DNA of 64,000 bases from Semisulcospira habei (taxonomy: Eukaryota; Mollusca; Gastropoda; Semisulcospiridae). Location: NCBI GenBank assembly GCA_036245525.1, contig BTPG01000001.1:178059111-178123110 (forward strand). The letters run 5' to 3'. The position numbers were made by a program, and so were the translations under genes. Under the pieces are notes generated by a model, which did no database searches, was not told the DNA's origin, and saw only the letters and a list, made by a program, of their open reading frames with translations. Of this stretch, positions 62,543 through 64,000 are shown in pieces (positions within the stretch are counted from its first letter, which is position 1; each line of letters opens with the position of its first letter).

Positions 62543-62595
62543 CTGTGGGTGGGCTGGCACACATATACAGCACAGTAAGGAGACGCATTCTTTAG

Positions 62596-62681
62596 CCCCT
62601 TGTGCCAGATGCCATCAGTACTGTTAACAGTACCACACACACACACACTGTTAACAGTACTGGTAGCTGCACGTGCATGGG
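62596..62681. mobile_element. hairpin MITE with (AC)n loop, beside an exon
   Basis: CCCCTTGTGCCAGATGCCAT, AGTACTGTTAACAGTACC, then (AC)n and CTGTTAACAGTACTGG, GTAGCTGCACGTGCATGGG. It lies about 55 bp upstream of the splice acceptor of exon 62374-62542. Confidence 0.55.
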
Positions 62682-62682
62682 A

Positions 62683-62704
62683 GGGGGGGGGGGGGGGGGG
62701 GGGG
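62683..62704 (+). repeat. poly-G tract, 22 nt
   Basis: Poly-C on the gene strand, about 140 bp before the acceptor of exon 62374-62542. Confidence 0.9.
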
Positions 62705-63540
62705 AATTTTCTGTACCTACAATAATACATAGGTAAATAAAACTATTCAGATGTAAAAAAAAGTAGGATAACAGTAGCACAGCACTATTACAGAGGTCCC
62801 AACCACTAGTAAATTACTACATTATTAGTAAATTATGTTACTCTGATAATAACAAACTTTCCACATAACAGTAAACTATGATATGACCCTGTCACTTTGT
62901 TGTATACCTACTGTAGTAACTAATCTCCGTGATGTTTTAGTTTTACTATGAATGCTGCCATCTTCAAAACAGCTGAAACATTGTGACCACTATCAAATAG
63001 GTATTTCATTATGTTAGACAACCTACTCCAGGCAGTAAATAATGAGATACATCTCCTTCATAAATCCTATTATTATATCTTACAAGAATGCCAGACAAAG
63101 GGATTAACTTAAATCATGTACTTTGAATGTCTTAAAGTGAAAGACTTGTCTGCTCTTCTTCTAGCCCCTCTGTATGCAGGGGTGTTTCTTCAGTTAAGCT
63201 CAAAAGGCAGTGAAAAAACTCTGGTACCTGTGCCTGCTCACCTGGATTGTGAAAACTGTGGTATTAAAGTATTAGCTTAGGCAAGACAATACTGATAACC
63301 CTTGTATCAGTGAAATTTTGCAACGAAAGCACGCCACTGAGCAGATCGCTGTACATGTTCCATACAACACAACATGCTGATGTCCTGCAAGGCCAATGTG
63401 AATGACGCCAACACAACACATTGAAAACAAATTTGGCTATCAAGACACCGACTACACTAAACAGTAGCTCAACATAACACACTGAAACTCAACATCTGTA
63501 ATTTCAATCAAACCCAATAAATGTAGTTTCAGAGTTCATT
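62705..63540. other. AT-rich intron sequence, nothing recognised
   Basis: No BAR-domain exon or other coding motif was found. Confidence 0.55.
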
Positions 63541-63544
63541 ATTA

Positions 63545-63595
63545 TTATTAAGGTCTAAAACTGAGCAGGTTACTAATTAAGGCCATCTCATACCT
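63545..63595 (-). mobile_element. degenerate 3' end of the I-like LINE family
   Basis: CTAAAACTGAGCAGGTTACTA and AAGGCCATCTCATACC resemble GTTTAACGCCGAGCAGGCAA...AAGACCATCTCACGGC at 20963-21000. Confidence 0.45.
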
Positions 63596-63654
63596 GGCAC
63601 ACACACGCAAACTTCAAAAGTTACATGGTTTCAGAAACAAAACTCCTTCCCCAC

Positions 63655-64000
63655 ATCACATGGTTTCACAAACAAGAAGAATGACAAAGCCCTTATGGCT
63701 CATGAGTATGATCATCATACTCATTGATCGATCCACATAATTAATCTGACCTTTGGGACCTTAACCTTTCCAATAGTGTATTAATATAAGGATTTTGCAC
63801 CAGCAAAATCCACATTTTCTCAAAATGTATGCATTTTTCTCACTTTTCAAACCTCCTGTGACCCTTGACCTTAGCAACAGGTCAATTAGTTTGCAAAGAA
63901 AGATCTTACCCACATCTACCTTTGTGCTAAATCAGATTTAAGTCTGCAAATATGCTGATGAAAACTAAAAATCCTTTTTTTTAAAAATTGGAATTTTTCA
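63655..64000. repeat. interspersed repeat K, copy 3
   Basis: AAACAAGAAGAATGACAAAG, CCCTTATGGCTCATGAGTAT, CACCAGCAAAATCCACATTT and TGTGACCCTTGACCTTAGC match copies at 6061 and 12096. Truncated by the window end. Confidence 0.65.

Noticed and set aside
62374..62730. Start codon of the ASAP gene at 62730
   Set aside because: The residues before 62542 are poly-Pro/low-complexity intron (poly-G and hairpin MITE), and a good splice acceptor exists at 62543-62544.

Overview
This window is eukaryotic, most likely from a lophotrochozoan animal and probably a mollusc. The grounds are spliced animal exons, tRNA-headed SINEs, and a mix of Penelope-like, RTE-like, I-like, L2-like, Tx1-like, DIRS and DNA elements that is typical of molluscan introns. 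The species assignment is inference. No bacterial or organellar genes were seen.

The only host gene I can support runs on the minus strand across almost the whole window. It is an ASAP-type ArfGAP gene (BAR-PH-ArfGAP-ankyrin-SH3 family). Seven consecutive exons can be placed to the base with GT-AG splice sites and matching phases: 62374-62542, 49268-49315, 48462-48513, 11891-11939, 7562-7731, 5554-5687 and 616-704. They encode 237 codons covering the PH domain and the zinc-finger half of the ArfGAP domain. Three of them are micro-exons of 48, 52 and 49 bp. The BAR exons must lie beyond 64000; the ankyrin, proline-rich and SH3 exons lie beyond position 1.

Roughly two thirds of the window is mobile DNA in the introns, and much of it is nested. 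Left to right: a TIR element with an internal 283-bp tandem duplication (1244-3067); a frameshifted Penelope-like element with a GIY-YIG domain (3480-5330); TTAA-flanked hairpin MITEs (5.8-6.8 kb); a pseudo-exon triplication (7.68-8.03 kb); an RTE-like LINE inside a SINE (8166-11706); a Tigger-like non-autonomous element (13623-14694); an RTE-like LINE (20249-29575) split by a 6-kb I-like LINE with gag, endonuclease, RT and RNase H (20949-26948); a decayed large protein with a FEN1/XPG-type nuclease domain (29.8-34.3 kb); a DIRS tyrosine-recombinase retrotransposon with inverted termini and an internal complementary region (35114-40701); a third RTE-like LINE inside a second SINE (41237-44549); a third SINE (45206-45622); a Gypsy-like gag remnant and LTR (45.8-48.1 kb); more MITEs around the micro-exons; and a three-layer nest at 50.9-61.8 kb.

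In that nest an L2-like LINE is interrupted by a hAT-like transposon (52294-59798), which is interrupted by a nearly intact Tx1/L1-type LINE (53562-59519). The first 30 nt of that innermost LINE are identical to the 5' end of U2 snRNA, starting at U2 nucleotide 1 immediately after an 11-bp target-site duplication. This is the most unusual object in the window. It could be a transcript launched from a U2 gene containing the LINE, or a template-switch chimera.

Simple sequence is abundant: poly-G runs of 22-38 nt, and CT, TG, ATT and ATACA repeats.
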